Shown one piece after another: positions 9,276-17,526 of a DNA stretch of 64,000 nt. The notes under the pieces were generated by a model. It made no database searches, was not told the origin of the DNA, and was given only the letters and a program-made list of their open reading frames with translations. Numbering within the stretch: position 1 is the stretch's first letter; each line of letters begins with the position of its first letter. Both the position numbers and the translations under genes were made by a program. The DNA comes from Aureitalea marina (GTDB taxonomy: Bacteria; Bacteroidota; Bacteroidia; Flavobacteriales; Flavobacteriaceae): NCBI RefSeq assembly GCF_002943755.1, contig NZ_MQUB01000001.1, positions 776,501-840,500 of the forward strand, given 5' to 3'.

Positions 9276-10964
9276 CTAAAGTTTCTCTTCCAATAATTGG
9301 GTCATGGAGGCCTCGGCTGTGTTTGCTGCATTTACAATCTCCGTTGCTCGAGTCAACAGATCCTCTGCCTTTTTACGATCCTTCAGATCTTTAGCATTGA
9401 TCTTTACATTGAAGTATGCTCCAAGAACCGCAGCCCGTGCACAGAGAATGCCTACTCCGGCATCGGATAGTGAATTCTGGAGTCCATCTTGGGCCATTGC
9501 CTGCATCACTTCCATGGAGGCGAGGGCTGTTTCCATCACCTTAAGCGGTACTTCTGTGGCGTAAAGGGTCGCAGCTTCAATGGCTTTCGCTCGCTTGGCC
9601 TTTTCCGCATCGCTGTCCTTAGGCATGCGAAATGCATCGATGATCTTATTAAAGGCATGGGTGTCCTCATCCACCAAGGCCAGCAGTTGCTCTTTATACC
9701 CTTGTCCTTTCACAGCCCAGTCCGAGTAAAGTTCCCATTTGTCGTCCCATCCGGGTTTATGAGCAGATAAGTTAGCCACCATTGTCCCCAGCGAGACTCC
9801 AAGTGTCCCTACATAGGCCGCAATGGAACCTCCTCCAGGAGCCATGGATTCACTGGCCGTTTCATCAGCAAAATCCGTAAGGGTCATTCCGACTAACCCC
9901 TTGGAAGTATCGGCAATCTTGTATTCAATGATCTTTTCTTGGGGATCAAAAGGCTTAAGATCGTCCAGTCCTAGAGACTTCACAGCGATCTTGATCTTTT
10001 CGGATTCTGCTATTCCTAATGAGCGCCCCTGCTTGATCAGAAAATAATCCGCAGCGTCCAGCATGGCCTTCAGCGGAACCAGCCCAACCAGTTCCGATCC
10101 TGTAACGCGCAAGCCCCTTTCCGTGGCCGCCTTGCAGGTCTCATCAAAAGCTACATGCATGGAAGTAATGGAAATATTGGTCAGGTTATAGGAGATCTGC
10201 GCAATTCCGTATTCCTCAATATACCAACCAATGCCCTTAACGGCCTTCAATTTACCCGGCACCCGTACTGGTTCTCCTTGCGAATCCAGCACTTTCTTAC
10301 CAGTGATCGGGTTTCCTTCTCGTTTAATTCGACCGGCCTCACGAATGTCAAATGCGATAGCGTTAGCCCGACGGGTAGAGGTGGTGTTGAGATTAACATT
10401 GTAGGCAATCAGGAAATCCCTGGCCGAAATAGCTGTGGCACCTGTTGAAGCTACATGCTCATTGAATTCCGCAGGCCCAAAATCGGGTTTCCAGACGGGA
10501 TCGGTCAATTTCTTCGCTAGGCCCTCATATTCCCCGGCCCTGCAATTGGCCAGGTTACGTCGTTCCTCGCTGCTTGCAGCGTTCTCGTAGAAGTAACCTG
10601 GAATTCCCAACTCTTCGCCAACTCGTTTACCCAGTTTATGAGCATACTGCGCTGTTTCTTCCATGCTAATATTGGCAATCGGGATAAGGGGACAAACATC
10701 TGTGGCCCCAAAACGCGGATGCTCTCCTTGATGATTTCGCATATCGATCAGTTCTGAGGCTCTGCTAATTAGCCGAAATGCGGCTTCTATAACCGGTTCC
10801 GGTTCTCCTACGAAAGTGATCACGGTCCTGTTCGTGGCCTGGCCGGGATCCACATCCAACAGCCTTACGCCCTCTACGGTTTCCACGACAGCAGTGATTT
10901 GATCGATCTTTTCCAGATCTCTTCCTTCACTGATGTTGGGAACGCATTCTATGAGTTGTTTCAT
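9276..10964 (-). CDS. ftcD: Glutamate formimidoyltransferase / formimido-THF cyclodeaminase
   Basis: 562 aa, bifunctional as in animals (about 541 aa). The N-terminal formiminotransferase part carries CVPNISEGRD and the catalytic-His region NHQGEHPRFGATDVCPLIPI. The C-terminal cyclodeaminase domain begins near residue 355 with TLTDFADETASESMAPGGGS, typical of FTCD_C. It moves the formimino group from formiminoglutamate to tetrahydrofolate and releases ammonia, giving 5,10-methenyl-THF and glutamate: the last steps of histidine degradation. It starts 9 bp after the hutI stop, forming a two-gene operon that supplies and consumes formiminoglutamate. Confidence 0.94.
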   Translation of the reverse strand: MKQLIECVPNISEGRDLEKIDQITAVVETVEGVRLLDVDPGQATNRTVITFVGEPEPVIEAAFRLISRASELIDMRNHQGEHPRFGATDVCPLIPIANISMEETAQYAHKLGKRVGEELGIPGYFYENAASSEERRNLANCRAGEYEGLAKKLTDPVWKPDFGPAEFNEHVASTGATAISARDFLIAYNVNLNTTSTRRANAIAFDIREAGRIKREGNPITGKKVLDSQGEPVRVPGKLKAVKGIGWYIEEYGIAQISYNLTNISITSMHVAFDETCKAATERGLRVTGSELVGLVPLKAMLDAADYFLIKQGRSLGIAESEKIKIAVKSLGLDDLKPFDPQEKIIEYKIADTSKGLVGMTLTDFADETASESMAPGGGSIAAYVGTLGVSLGTMVANLSAHKPGWDDKWELYSDWAVKGQGYKEQLLALVDEDTHAFNKIIDAFRMPKDSDAEKAKRAKAIEAATLYATEVPLKVMETALASMEVMQAMAQDGLQNSLSDAGVGILCARAAVLGAYFNVKINAKDLKDRKKAEDLLTRATEIVNAANTAEASMTQLLEEKL

Positions 10965-10973
10965 GAGTTTGGT

Positions 10974-12221
10974 TTAGTTGTTCGTTCGGATCTCCTTTCC
11001 GGCGATTAGCACCTGATGGATCAGGTCACTACCAAAAGAGTAGGGGAGGTATCCGTAACTGGGTATTTGTTTTGTAATAATCACTGAGGCTTTTTTACCA
11101 CGGGTAATACTGCCATGGGTGTTTTCCAGCCCCATGGCAAAGGCCCCATTGATGGTAGAAGCATTAATAGCCTCCTCCGGAGTCATTTTCATTTTGATGC
11201 AGGCCGCAGATAAAACGAAGTTCATATTTCCGCTAGGTGCCGATCCCGGGTTCATATCCGTGGCCAAAGCTAAGGGGATGTTTCGCTGGATCAGTTCACG
11301 AGCCGGGGTATAGGGTATGCCTAAAAAGTAAGAGCATCCGGGTAATGCCACCGCAAGGGTCTCACCACTTTGCAGGGCTTCATAATCTTCCTCCTTCATT
11401 ACCTCCAGGTGATCTACCGTCAATGCCTTGTGACGAACCGCAGCAGGAATCCCGCCAATGGAGTTGAATTGATTGAGGTGTACCTTGGCGGCCAGCCCAA
11501 ATTGTTGACCAGCCTGTATGATGCTTTCCATTTGGGCTACATTGAAATATCCTTCTTCACAGAAAATATCGATAAAATCGGCCAGCTCTTCTTTTGCCAC
11601 AGCCGGTAAAATCTCCTTTATGATATGATCGATATAGGCATCTCCATTCTTGTTGAATTCTTTTGGGATGGCGTGAGCTCCTAAAAAGGTGGTCTTGATA
11701 TCAATTGGATGATTTTCCTCCAACTGACGGGCCACTTTCAGCATTTTCATTTCAGATTCCTCAGTAAGCCCATAGCCACTTTTTATCTCCATGGCACCAG
11801 TGCCCAAGGCCATCACTTCTTTGAGCCGTTGCTCAGATTGCTGATAAAGATCTTTTTCCGAAGTCCTTTGCAACAACTCTGCGCTATTCAGGATTCCTCC
11901 ACCCTTCGCGGCAATCTCTTGGTAGGATAAACCATTTAGCCGGTCAATGAATTCCCCTTCGCGGTTGCCAGCATAGACCAGGTGGGAGTGAGAATCGCAC
12001 CAGGTTGGTAAGACAAATTTGCCGGTGCAATCGACTATTTGATCAGCCTCCGGTAAAGTATTGAGGCGCATGGAGCCATAATCGGCAATGAGATCGCCAT
12101 CCAAGAGTAACCAGGCTTCTTCCAAAATTGGGAGCTCCACCATCTGTGACCCTCGCAGTGGTTGTTTGACTTCGTCCCTTACTTGCAGCAATTGACGAAT
12201 GTTGGAAAGCAGGATTTTCAC
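10974..12221 (-). CDS. hutI: Imidazolonepropionase
   Basis: 415 aa, normal length. Amidohydrolase metal motif CDSHSHLVYAGNREGEF, followed by the HutI-typical LNGLSYQEIAAKGGGI, the metal His in KVHLNQFN and DHLEVM, and the catalytic Asp in LATDMNPGSAPSGN. It hydrolyses imidazolonepropionate to formiminoglutamate, the substrate of the adjacent FtcD. It is the first gene of this operon. HutH and HutU are not in the window, so the early pathway is presumably elsewhere. The ATG at 12221 directly precedes a typical beta-strand start (MKILLSNIRQL). Confidence 0.94.
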   Translation of the reverse strand: MKILLSNIRQLLQVRDEVKQPLRGSQMVELPILEEAWLLLDGDLIADYGSMRLNTLPEADQIVDCTGKFVLPTWCDSHSHLVYAGNREGEFIDRLNGLSYQEIAAKGGGILNSAELLQRTSEKDLYQQSEQRLKEVMALGTGAMEIKSGYGLTEESEMKMLKVARQLEENHPIDIKTTFLGAHAIPKEFNKNGDAYIDHIIKEILPAVAKEELADFIDIFCEEGYFNVAQMESIIQAGQQFGLAAKVHLNQFNSIGGIPAAVRHKALTVDHLEVMKEEDYEALQSGETLAVALPGCSYFLGIPYTPARELIQRNIPLALATDMNPGSAPSGNMNFVLSAACIKMKMTPEEAINASTINGAFAMGLENTHGSITRGKKASVIITKQIPSYGYLPYSFGSDLIHQVLIAGKEIRTNN

Positions 12222-12283
12222 GGTTTAAAGATAGCAATCCTGCCTAGTAATTTATAAATTAGAGCTGCGAAAAATAAGCCATC

Positions 12284-13462
12284 ATGAAATCGAAAAAACC
12301 AGGAATAAATACCCTGTGTACCCACGGGGGAGAGGTCAAGGACGAGCAATTCAAGGGAGCGGTTTCTCCTTTGTATATGTCGAGCTCCTACGCCTATGAA
12401 GATGTGGATGTTAAGCGATATCCCCGGTATTTCAATACACCCAACCAAGAAGCTTTAGGTAAACTGGTTGCCAAGTTGGAGAATTGTGAAACCGGGATGA
12501 TCTTTGGCAGTGGTATGGCGGCGGTCAGTCATTCTCTTTTTGCCTTTTTAAAGGCAGGAGACCATGTGGTGTTTCCTCCAACTTTATATGGAGGCACCTA
12601 CAATCTTGCAACCGAGCAATTTGGTAAGTACGGGATCGAATTCGATCTGGCCGAGGGATTCTCTAAAGCGGACTTCGAAAGCAAGATCAAAGAAAACACG
12701 CGGGTTATCTATGTGGAAACTCCCTCAAATCCCTTGATGCTGATCACAGACCTAAAAATGATCGGCGAATTGGCGCGAAAATATGGTCTGGTCAGTATGA
12801 TCGACAATACATTTGCTTCGCCTGTCAACCAGCAACCGGCCAATTTTGGAATCGATATCATGATTCACAGCGCCACCAAATATATGGGAGGACACAGTGA
12901 TATCTGCGCAGGGGCGGTGGCAGCATCACAAGAGCATATGGATCAGATCTGGAACCTGGCCAAGAACCTGGGAGGTAGTCTGAGTGATTATACGGTCTGG
13001 TTACTGGAAAGAAGTATGAAGACCATGGCAATCCGGGTGAAAGCACAAAATAAAAATGCCCTTAAGGTGGCCAAATGGTTGCAAAAACACCCGCTGGTCG
13101 GCAGGGTTCACTATCCTGGTCTAAAGGATCATCCGGACCATAGGCTGGCCAAGAAGCAGATGAAAGGCTACACCGGCATGATGTCCTTCGAGTTGGTCAA
13201 GTCCGCAAATGCAGAGGAGTTTATGAAATCACTGAAGATGATCAAACAAAGTATGAGTCTGGCAGGAGTGGAATCGACCATACTTTCGCCGGCCAAAACT
13301 TCTCATTCTTTGCTCACACCGCAGGAACGGGAACAACAGGGTATTTCCGATGGGCTTCTTCGACTCTCGGTAGGAATAGAAGATAAAAAAGACATTATTG
13401 CCGATATGGAGCAAGCCTTCGAGCAAACGACTAAATCCCAAATGGAAAGTCTCCCGGTATGA
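12284..13462 (+). CDS. Cys/Met metabolism PLP-dependent enzyme (trans-sulfuration family)
   Basis: 392 aa, family length. CTHGG near the N-terminus, SSYAYEDVDVKRYPRYFNTPN (phosphate- and substrate-binding Tyr/Arg), FGSGMAAVSHSLFAFL, TPSNPLM, DNTFASP and the PLP-lysine motif HSATKYMGGHSD are all present. The family covers cystathionine gamma-synthase, gamma/beta-lyases and methionine gamma-lyase. The YGGTYNL loop has Gly where classical methionine gamma-lyases have the active-site Cys, arguing against that enzyme, but I cannot choose between the others. It overlaps bshB1 by 4 bp, which suggests a link to cysteine/thiol supply. Confidence 0.85.
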   Translation: MKSKKPGINTLCTHGGEVKDEQFKGAVSPLYMSSSYAYEDVDVKRYPRYFNTPNQEALGKLVAKLENCETGMIFGSGMAAVSHSLFAFLKAGDHVVFPPTLYGGTYNLATEQFGKYGIEFDLAEGFSKADFESKIKENTRVIYVETPSNPLMLITDLKMIGELARKYGLVSMIDNTFASPVNQQPANFGIDIMIHSATKYMGGHSDICAGAVAASQEHMDQIWNLAKNLGGSLSDYTVWLLERSMKTMAIRVKAQNKNALKVAKWLQKHPLVGRVHYPGLKDHPDHRLAKKQMKGYTGMMSFELVKSANAEEFMKSLKMIKQSMSLAGVESTILSPAKTSHSLLTPQEREQQGISDGLLRLSVGIEDKKDIIADMEQAFEQTTKSQMESLPV

Positions 13463-14178
13463 AGTTGGATATTTTAGCTATCGGAGCTCATCCGGATGAC
13501 GTAGAATTGGGTTGTTCTGCTACCCTCGCTAAGGAGATCTCCAGAGGGAAGAAAGTAGGAATTGTCGATCTGACCCGAGGCGAACTGGGAACTCGTGGTT
13601 CTGCCAAACTCAGGGCAATAGAAGCGGCCAATGCAGCCGAAATCCTCGGTGTTTCTGCACGCGATAACCTTGGTCTTGCGGATGGGTTCTTCCAGAACGA
13701 CAGAAAGTCCCAACTCGCACTAATACAGCTGATACGCAAATACCAACCCGAGATCGTCCTTTGCAATGCCATAGACGATCGGCATATAGATCACAGTAAG
13801 GGTAATAAACTTGCAAGCGATGCATGCTTTCTAAGTGGTTTGCGAAAGATAGAAACTCAGGATAGAGAAGGTAAGTCACAAGCCGCTTGGCGTCCGAAGT
13901 TTGTGTACCATTATATACAATGGAAGAACCTCGAACCTGATTTGGTTGTGGATGTAGGGGAGCATATACATACCAAAGTATCTGCGGTGAAAGCTTATAG
14001 CAGTCAGTTTTACGACAAGGATTCCAGCGACCCCAAGACTCCGATCTCGTCAGAGAATTTCCTGGATAGTATTACCTACCGTGCACGTGACCTGGGTAGA
14101 TTGATAGGGGTAGAATACGGTGAAGGATATACGGTAGAGCGCTATCCGGCTGTGGATTCTCTCTTCGATCTTAAGTAA
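13459..14178 (+). CDS. bshB1: Bacillithiol biosynthesis deacetylase BshB1
   Basis: 239 aa, matching the family. Zinc motif AIGAHPDDVELGC (H-P-D-D with a later His in DRHIDHSKGN), then the BshB1-characteristic VDLTRGELGTRGS and EAANAAEILGV. It is an LmbE-type Zn hydrolase that deacetylates GlcNAc-malate to GlcN-malate, the second step to bacillithiol, the main low-molecular-weight thiol of many Bacteroidota. It overlaps the upstream PLP enzyme by 4 bp (ATGA), so the two are cotranslated. BshA and BshC are not visible here. Confidence 0.93.
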   Translation: MKLDILAIGAHPDDVELGCSATLAKEISRGKKVGIVDLTRGELGTRGSAKLRAIEAANAAEILGVSARDNLGLADGFFQNDRKSQLALIQLIRKYQPEIVLCNAIDDRHIDHSKGNKLASDACFLSGLRKIETQDREGKSQAAWRPKFVYHYIQWKNLEPDLVVDVGEHIHTKVSAVKAYSSQFYDKDSSDPKTPISSENFLDSITYRARDLGRLIGVEYGEGYTVERYPAVDSLFDLK

Positions 14179-14196
14179 TTTTTCGCACTTGGTATA

Positions 14197-14227
14197 TTGT
14201 GCACTCCTGCGAAATGAATTATATTTG
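14197..14227 (+). promoter_or_regulatory. Bacteroidota-type promoter of tRNA-His
   Basis: A -33-like TTG at 14197-14199 and a -7 element TATATTTG at 14220-14227 are separated by 20 bp, a full match to the TTG-N17-23-TAnnTTTG consensus of flavobacterial sigma factor. It lies about 28 bp upstream of the mature tRNA-His and just after the bshB1 stop. Confidence 0.7.
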
Positions 14228-14254
14228 CCCGCGCTTTTCTTTTAAAGTGAAGAT

Positions 14255-14329
14255 GGTGGTTGTAGCTCAGTTGGTTAGAGCGCCGGATTGTGGTTCCGGA
14301 GGTCGCCGGTTCGAGACCGGTCTTCCACC
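14255..14329 (+). tRNA. tRNA-His (GTG anticodon)
   Basis: A full cloverleaf can be drawn. The anticodon stem CCGGA/TCCGG encloses loop TTGTGGT with GTG at 14290-14292. The T arm GCCGG/CCGGT has loop TTCGAGA, and TAGCTCAG begins the D arm. The extra G at 14255 opposite C at 14329 is the G-1:C73 pair specific to histidine tRNAs. The acceptor shows two U-U oppositions in the middle of the stem. The CCA end is not encoded. Confidence 0.96.
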
Positions 14330-14333
14330 CAAA

Positions 14334-14369
14334 CAAAGCCTTCGATGATAATCGAGGGCTTTTTTTTAT
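14334..14369 (+). terminator. Terminator of tRNA-His
   Basis: AAAGCCTTCGAT and ATCGAGGGCTTT form an imperfect stem directly after the tRNA, followed by an uninterrupted T run (14361-14367). Its stem base (AAAGCC...GGCTTT) is echoed in every unit of the downstream tandem repeat. Confidence 0.8.
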
Positions 14370-14370
14370 T

Positions 14371-14902
14371 GAACAACTCAAGCTTGCTTGAAGTTGTGAG
14401 TATAAAAAAGCCAAGCGTGGCGGCAGCCACGAAGGCTTTGTTTGTGCAGTGTTCCCCAATTTCGGTCCAGCGAACGAAGTGAGCTAAACCGGTTCATTGT
14501 ATTGAACAACTCAAGCTTGCTTGAAGTTGTGAGTATAAAAAAGCCAAGCGTGGCGGCAGCCACGAAGGCTTTGTTTGTGCAGTGTTCCCCAATTTCGGTC
14601 CTGCGAACGAAGTGAGCTAAACCGGTTCATTGTATTGAACAACTCAAGCTTGCTTGAAGTTGTGAGTATAAAAAAGCCAAGCGTGGCGGCAGCCACGAAG
14701 GCTTTGTTTGTGCAGTGTTCCCCAATTTCGGTCCAGCGAACGAAGTGAGCTAAACCGGTTCATTGTATTGAACAACTCAAGCTTGCTTGAAGTTGTGAGT
14801 ATAAAAAAGCCAAGCGTGGCGACAGCCACGAAGGCTTTGTTTGTGCAGTGTTCCCCAATTTCGGTCCAGCGAACGCAGTGAGCTAAACCGGTCCAATGAT
14901 AT
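14371..14902. repeat. Four tandem copies of a 133-bp unit
   Basis: Units begin at 14371, 14504, 14637 and 14770, a spacing of exactly 133 bp each time, with only scattered substitutions between copies (for example ggcggc versus ggcgac in the last). Each unit contains two hairpins: CAACTCAAGC/GCTTGAAGTTG, and AAAGCC..GCGTGGC/GCCACG..GGCTTT followed by GTTT. The unit length is not a multiple of three, so the 61-residue minus-strand reading frames through it fall in different frames and are not genes. It lies right after the tRNA-His terminator. The unit is far too long for CRISPR and has no spacers. Confidence 0.95.
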
Positions 14903-15306
14903 TTAAACACACTCGTTCCTGCAGTGTTCCTCCTCCGCACCGCCAGGTTGTATTCAGCTTTGAGTGAGATGATTTTGAAAGGTCAATTAGGCTTAACCAG
15001 CCCTCGCGACAAGCTGGCCCTCGGGTAAAATGTCCACTGGACATTTTATAACCCCTCGGTCCGGTCCTCGAGTTTCATCCCGGGAATTCATGTAATTCGA
15101 TTGTCCATTCTGGAATTTGGACCTACTTCCGGTCAAGAAATAGGAAATCCGGGGTTAGAGGCATATTTTGCTCCCGGTAGGGGGATAGGGCCCCAAGGTG
15201 GAAATTAAGTGAAGAGTGAGCAGTGAAGGGTAGGCAGTGACAAGTGGCATTTGTTTGGAATCAGATCTATAACCACTTTTCAACTTTGTTAGATTTACAT
15301 TTTGGC
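14903..15306. other. Gene-free structured stretch
   Basis: No convincing coding frame in about 400 bp. It holds an inverted repeat at 15027-15047 with 9-bp arms AAAATGTCC/GGACATTTT around ACT, flanked by short CCTCGG-type repeats, and purine-rich text (about 15205-15240) that resembles the other gene-free stretch near 17330-17360. It looks like decayed repeat or non-coding RNA sequence; no further call is supported. Confidence 0.5.
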
Positions 15307-15307
15307 A

Positions 15308-15334
15308 CAAAAAAAAGGGCCCGAAGGCCCTTCC
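15308..15334 (-). terminator. Terminator of the proteorhodopsin gene
   Basis: On the minus strand a strong stem AAGGGCC / GGCCCTT with tetraloop TTCG is followed by eight or more Ts. It lies 23 bp beyond the proteorhodopsin stop, so the gene appears to be transcribed alone. Confidence 0.88.
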
Positions 15335-15356
15335 AAACTTAAGCATAGAATAGTCA

Positions 15357-16085
15357 TTAGGCTTCTGAAGTCTGTTGTACCGCAAGGTTATAAATGACCA
15401 AACCGAAACCAATTTTATTGATCGCGTCAGCAATGTTGTAGAAAACATCCATACTCAGGCCGCCAAAGATACCTTCGTACCATCCTGGAGTTCCAGCCAT
15501 GTATCCGATAGGATAGATAGCCCATCCAACCAATACGAACCAGCAGAGAATTTTATGGGCGCTTTGCACCGATCCTCCAGCAGATTTAGCCAATTTAGCC
15601 GCGCCACCCAGCCAGATCTCATAGACGATGGCAAAGTAGGCAATACCTGATATTAATCCCCAGATCTGGGCGTTAGCAGGGTCTACACCTTCTCCGAAGT
15701 AACCTGTAACCAACATGACCACAGATAGAAGGATCAATTTCCACATTAGGGATTTCTTGGCCCCTGCAACTTTCAGGATAAGGTAGAACTCAACGCACAT
15801 CAATGGCACCGTCAGAATCCAATCCACATAGCGGAAGAATGTTGGAGATTCCATGTTTGTGGCCCAATAATCACGCATGTACCAGTAGTGGACAGCCGCA
15901 ATAAATGTAATTAGTCCGGAGACCAGAATAGAGGTTTTCCACTTTCTGTCAAAGCTATTCATTGATAGAAAGAAGAAGGCTGAGGCAGCCATCATAGCCA
16001 TACATCCTACAAAGAATGTAAAGCCGACGTAGTCATCTGGTGCCAATTTGGGTACCAGGGCAATAATATTCGCCAGTTTTTCCAT
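15357..16085 (-). CDS. Proteorhodopsin, green-tuned light-driven proton pump
   Basis: 242 aa, seven TM helices. Helix C reads RYVDWILTVPLMCVEFYL: Asp88, Thr92 and Glu99 form the DTE triad of proton pumps (proton acceptor and donor). His66 in FIAAVHYWYM corresponds to the Asp-partner His of proteorhodopsins. The retinal Lys is Lys224 in FYNIADAINKIGF. The spectral tuning position is Met96, as in green-absorbing flavobacterial pumps, rather than the blue-shifting Gln. It pumps protons across the inner membrane in light. The blh gene for retinal synthesis is divergently transcribed across a 110-bp spacer. Confidence 0.97.
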   Translation of the reverse strand: MEKLANIIALVPKLAPDDYVGFTFFVGCMAMMAASAFFFLSMNSFDRKWKTSILVSGLITFIAAVHYWYMRDYWATNMESPTFFRYVDWILTVPLMCVEFYLILKVAGAKKSLMWKLILLSVVMLVTGYFGEGVDPANAQIWGLISGIAYFAIVYEIWLGGAAKLAKSAGGSVQSAHKILCWFVLVGWAIYPIGYMAGTPGWYEGIFGGLSMDVFYNIADAINKIGFGLVIYNLAVQQTSEA

Positions 16086-16107
16086 AAGAGTGTATTTTTT
16101 GTTTAAA

Positions 16108-16115
16108 CAAATGTA
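16108..16115 (-). promoter_or_regulatory. -7 element of proteorhodopsin promoter
   Basis: On the minus strand TACATTTG matches TAnnTTTG, ending 22 bp before the ATG, so the 5' leader would be about 15 nt. No clear -33 TTG is found at standard spacing. The surrounding 110 bp is very A/T-rich and must also hold the blh promoter, for which no clear element was seen. Confidence 0.5.
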
Positions 16116-16195
16116 TACAAAATTAAACAGAATAAAAATACCATTATCATAAAATATTTAACAAAATTTCGGAATTTTAGCAAAAATAGCCGCAA

Positions 16196-17080
16196 ATGTT
16201 TAGGAGTATTGCAATAATATTAACCTTTTTCTCACTTTGGTTGTCGGGATTCTTTTCGGAACCCTCACAACAGTTCTTGGCATTTGTTCTGATCTTTTCA
16301 GTAGGCATACTTCATGGTAGCAATGATCTATCTATAATTGCGAAATCTGGTGACGGATCCAACCTCAAACAAATTACCTACATGGTCGGCACCTATATCG
16401 GGACGGTAATAGCGGCTTCTAGTTTATTTTATGTTCTGCCGCAGGTTGCTTTGATCGTTTTTATCTTGTTAAGCGCCTATCATTTCGGCGAACAACATTG
16501 GAACTGTATTGAGTGGGGCCCAAGAAACAAAAGTCCCTGGTTTTTTAGTCTGTACGGATTGAGTATTCTTCTTCTGTTGTTCTATCTGAATATGGATGAA
16601 ACAAACGCGGTAATTGCCGCGCTTACCGGCATTAGCGTTCCTCCGTCTATCGCGATCTATGGTTTCATTGCCACTGCTGTAGTATGGTTGGCAATGGCTC
16701 TTAATGACGTATTAAAGGATCCCAAACTGTTACTGAAGTTATTGTATGAACTTTTCCTGGTTCTTGTTTTTGCAATAGTCTTTAAAACGGCCACATTGAT
16801 ATGGGCCTTTGCCATTTATTTCATTTACTGGCACTCCATACCCTCCATGTTGGAGCAGCTGAAATTCTTATACGGCAATGCTAGTTGGAGAGCATTTTTA
16901 AGATATATGCGGTCGGCAGGGCTTATTTGGATCATCTCCCTGGCATCACTTCTGATCGTCTATTATTTGATACGAGATAAGGATGACATCTTTATTCCGT
17001 TGTTCTTTGCCTTTCTTGGAGCGATAACGTTTGCGCACACGGTGATCATGTCTAAAATGTTTCATAGCCAGAACGAATAG
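16196..17080 (+). CDS. blh: Beta-carotene 15,15'-dioxygenase (Brp/Blh family)
   Basis: 294 aa, with some eight hydrophobic segments. Iron-ligand His motifs of the family are visible: GILHGSNDL in the second helix, LSAYHFGEQHW, and IYFIYWHSIPSM. It cleaves beta-carotene into two retinals and so supplies the chromophore of the proteorhodopsin encoded divergently next to it. The ATG at 16196 opens directly into TM helix 1. No lycopene cyclase or crt gene is in the window, so carotenoid synthesis must be elsewhere. Confidence 0.94.
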   Translation: MFRSIAIILTFFSLWLSGFFSEPSQQFLAFVLIFSVGILHGSNDLSIIAKSGDGSNLKQITYMVGTYIGTVIAASSLFYVLPQVALIVFILLSAYHFGEQHWNCIEWGPRNKSPWFFSLYGLSILLLLFYLNMDETNAVIAALTGISVPPSIAIYGFIATAVVWLAMALNDVLKDPKLLLKLLYELFLVLVFAIVFKTATLIWAFAIYFIYWHSIPSMLEQLKFLYGNASWRAFLRYMRSAGLIWIISLASLLIVYYLIRDKDDIFIPLFFAFLGAITFAHTVIMSKMFHSQNE

Positions 17081-17454
17081 ACTTAAACACTTTAGGTTAA
17101 GCTGTTTAACTAACAAGTGTTTGTTGTTTTTTTCAATTTCAATGAAACTTGGAATCGAACTAGCTGTTTAATTACGATGGATTTGTGTAAGCTGCTCAGC
17201 TCGCCATTCGCGAATCCGCACGAACCGTCCTCAAATGCGCAATACTTCCTATCGTCTTATTCATGGGGTTTCCATCAATACATCTAATTTGTCTTGGGAG
17301 GGGAAAAGTGCTCCTAGGTAGAAGTGAGGTGAAGAGTTATGGATGAGGAGTGAGGAGGGACTTTTGAACGGAGTGAGATCTGAAATCGCTTTTTTAGTGA
17401 TTCTAATACTCGTCAAACTTCTTACTGGTTTTTAAGAATGATATAGAATTGTAA
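17081..17454. other. Gene-free stretch with a dispersed repeat
   Basis: No coding frame is convincing. At 17296-17320 a 25-bp element (GGGAGGGGAA, five variable bases, then a CTCCTAGGTA half) matches a second copy at 61906-61930. The following purine-rich text (GTGAGGTGAAGAG, GAGGAGTGAGGAGGGA) resembles that at 15205-15235. Probably remnants of a small dispersed intergenic repeat. Confidence 0.5.
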
Positions 17455-17483
17455 AATAAAAACCGGTACATCTTTGCACCGGC
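17454..17483 (-). terminator. Terminator of the M28 peptidase gene
   Basis: On the minus strand CCGGTGCA / TGTACCGG (one G-U pair) forms an 8-bp stem around AAGA, followed by TTTTTATTTT. It lies about 45 bp past the peptidase stop. Confidence 0.75.
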
Positions 17484-17526
17484 CTCTATAGTATTTAAAT
17501 GATCTTAGTACTACTCGAACTCAGTA

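Noticed and set aside
12284-13462. Methionine gamma-lyase
   Set aside because: The active-site Cys of classical enzymes is replaced by Gly in YGGTYNL, so only the family name is given.
14371-14902. CRISPR array
   Set aside because: Units are 133 bp and contiguous, with no spacers and no cas genes nearby.
14378-14940. Minus-strand ORFs of 61-98 residues in the 133-bp array
   Set aside because: They arise because each repeat is open on that strand; the unit is not a multiple of three and each has hairpins. No independent coding signal.
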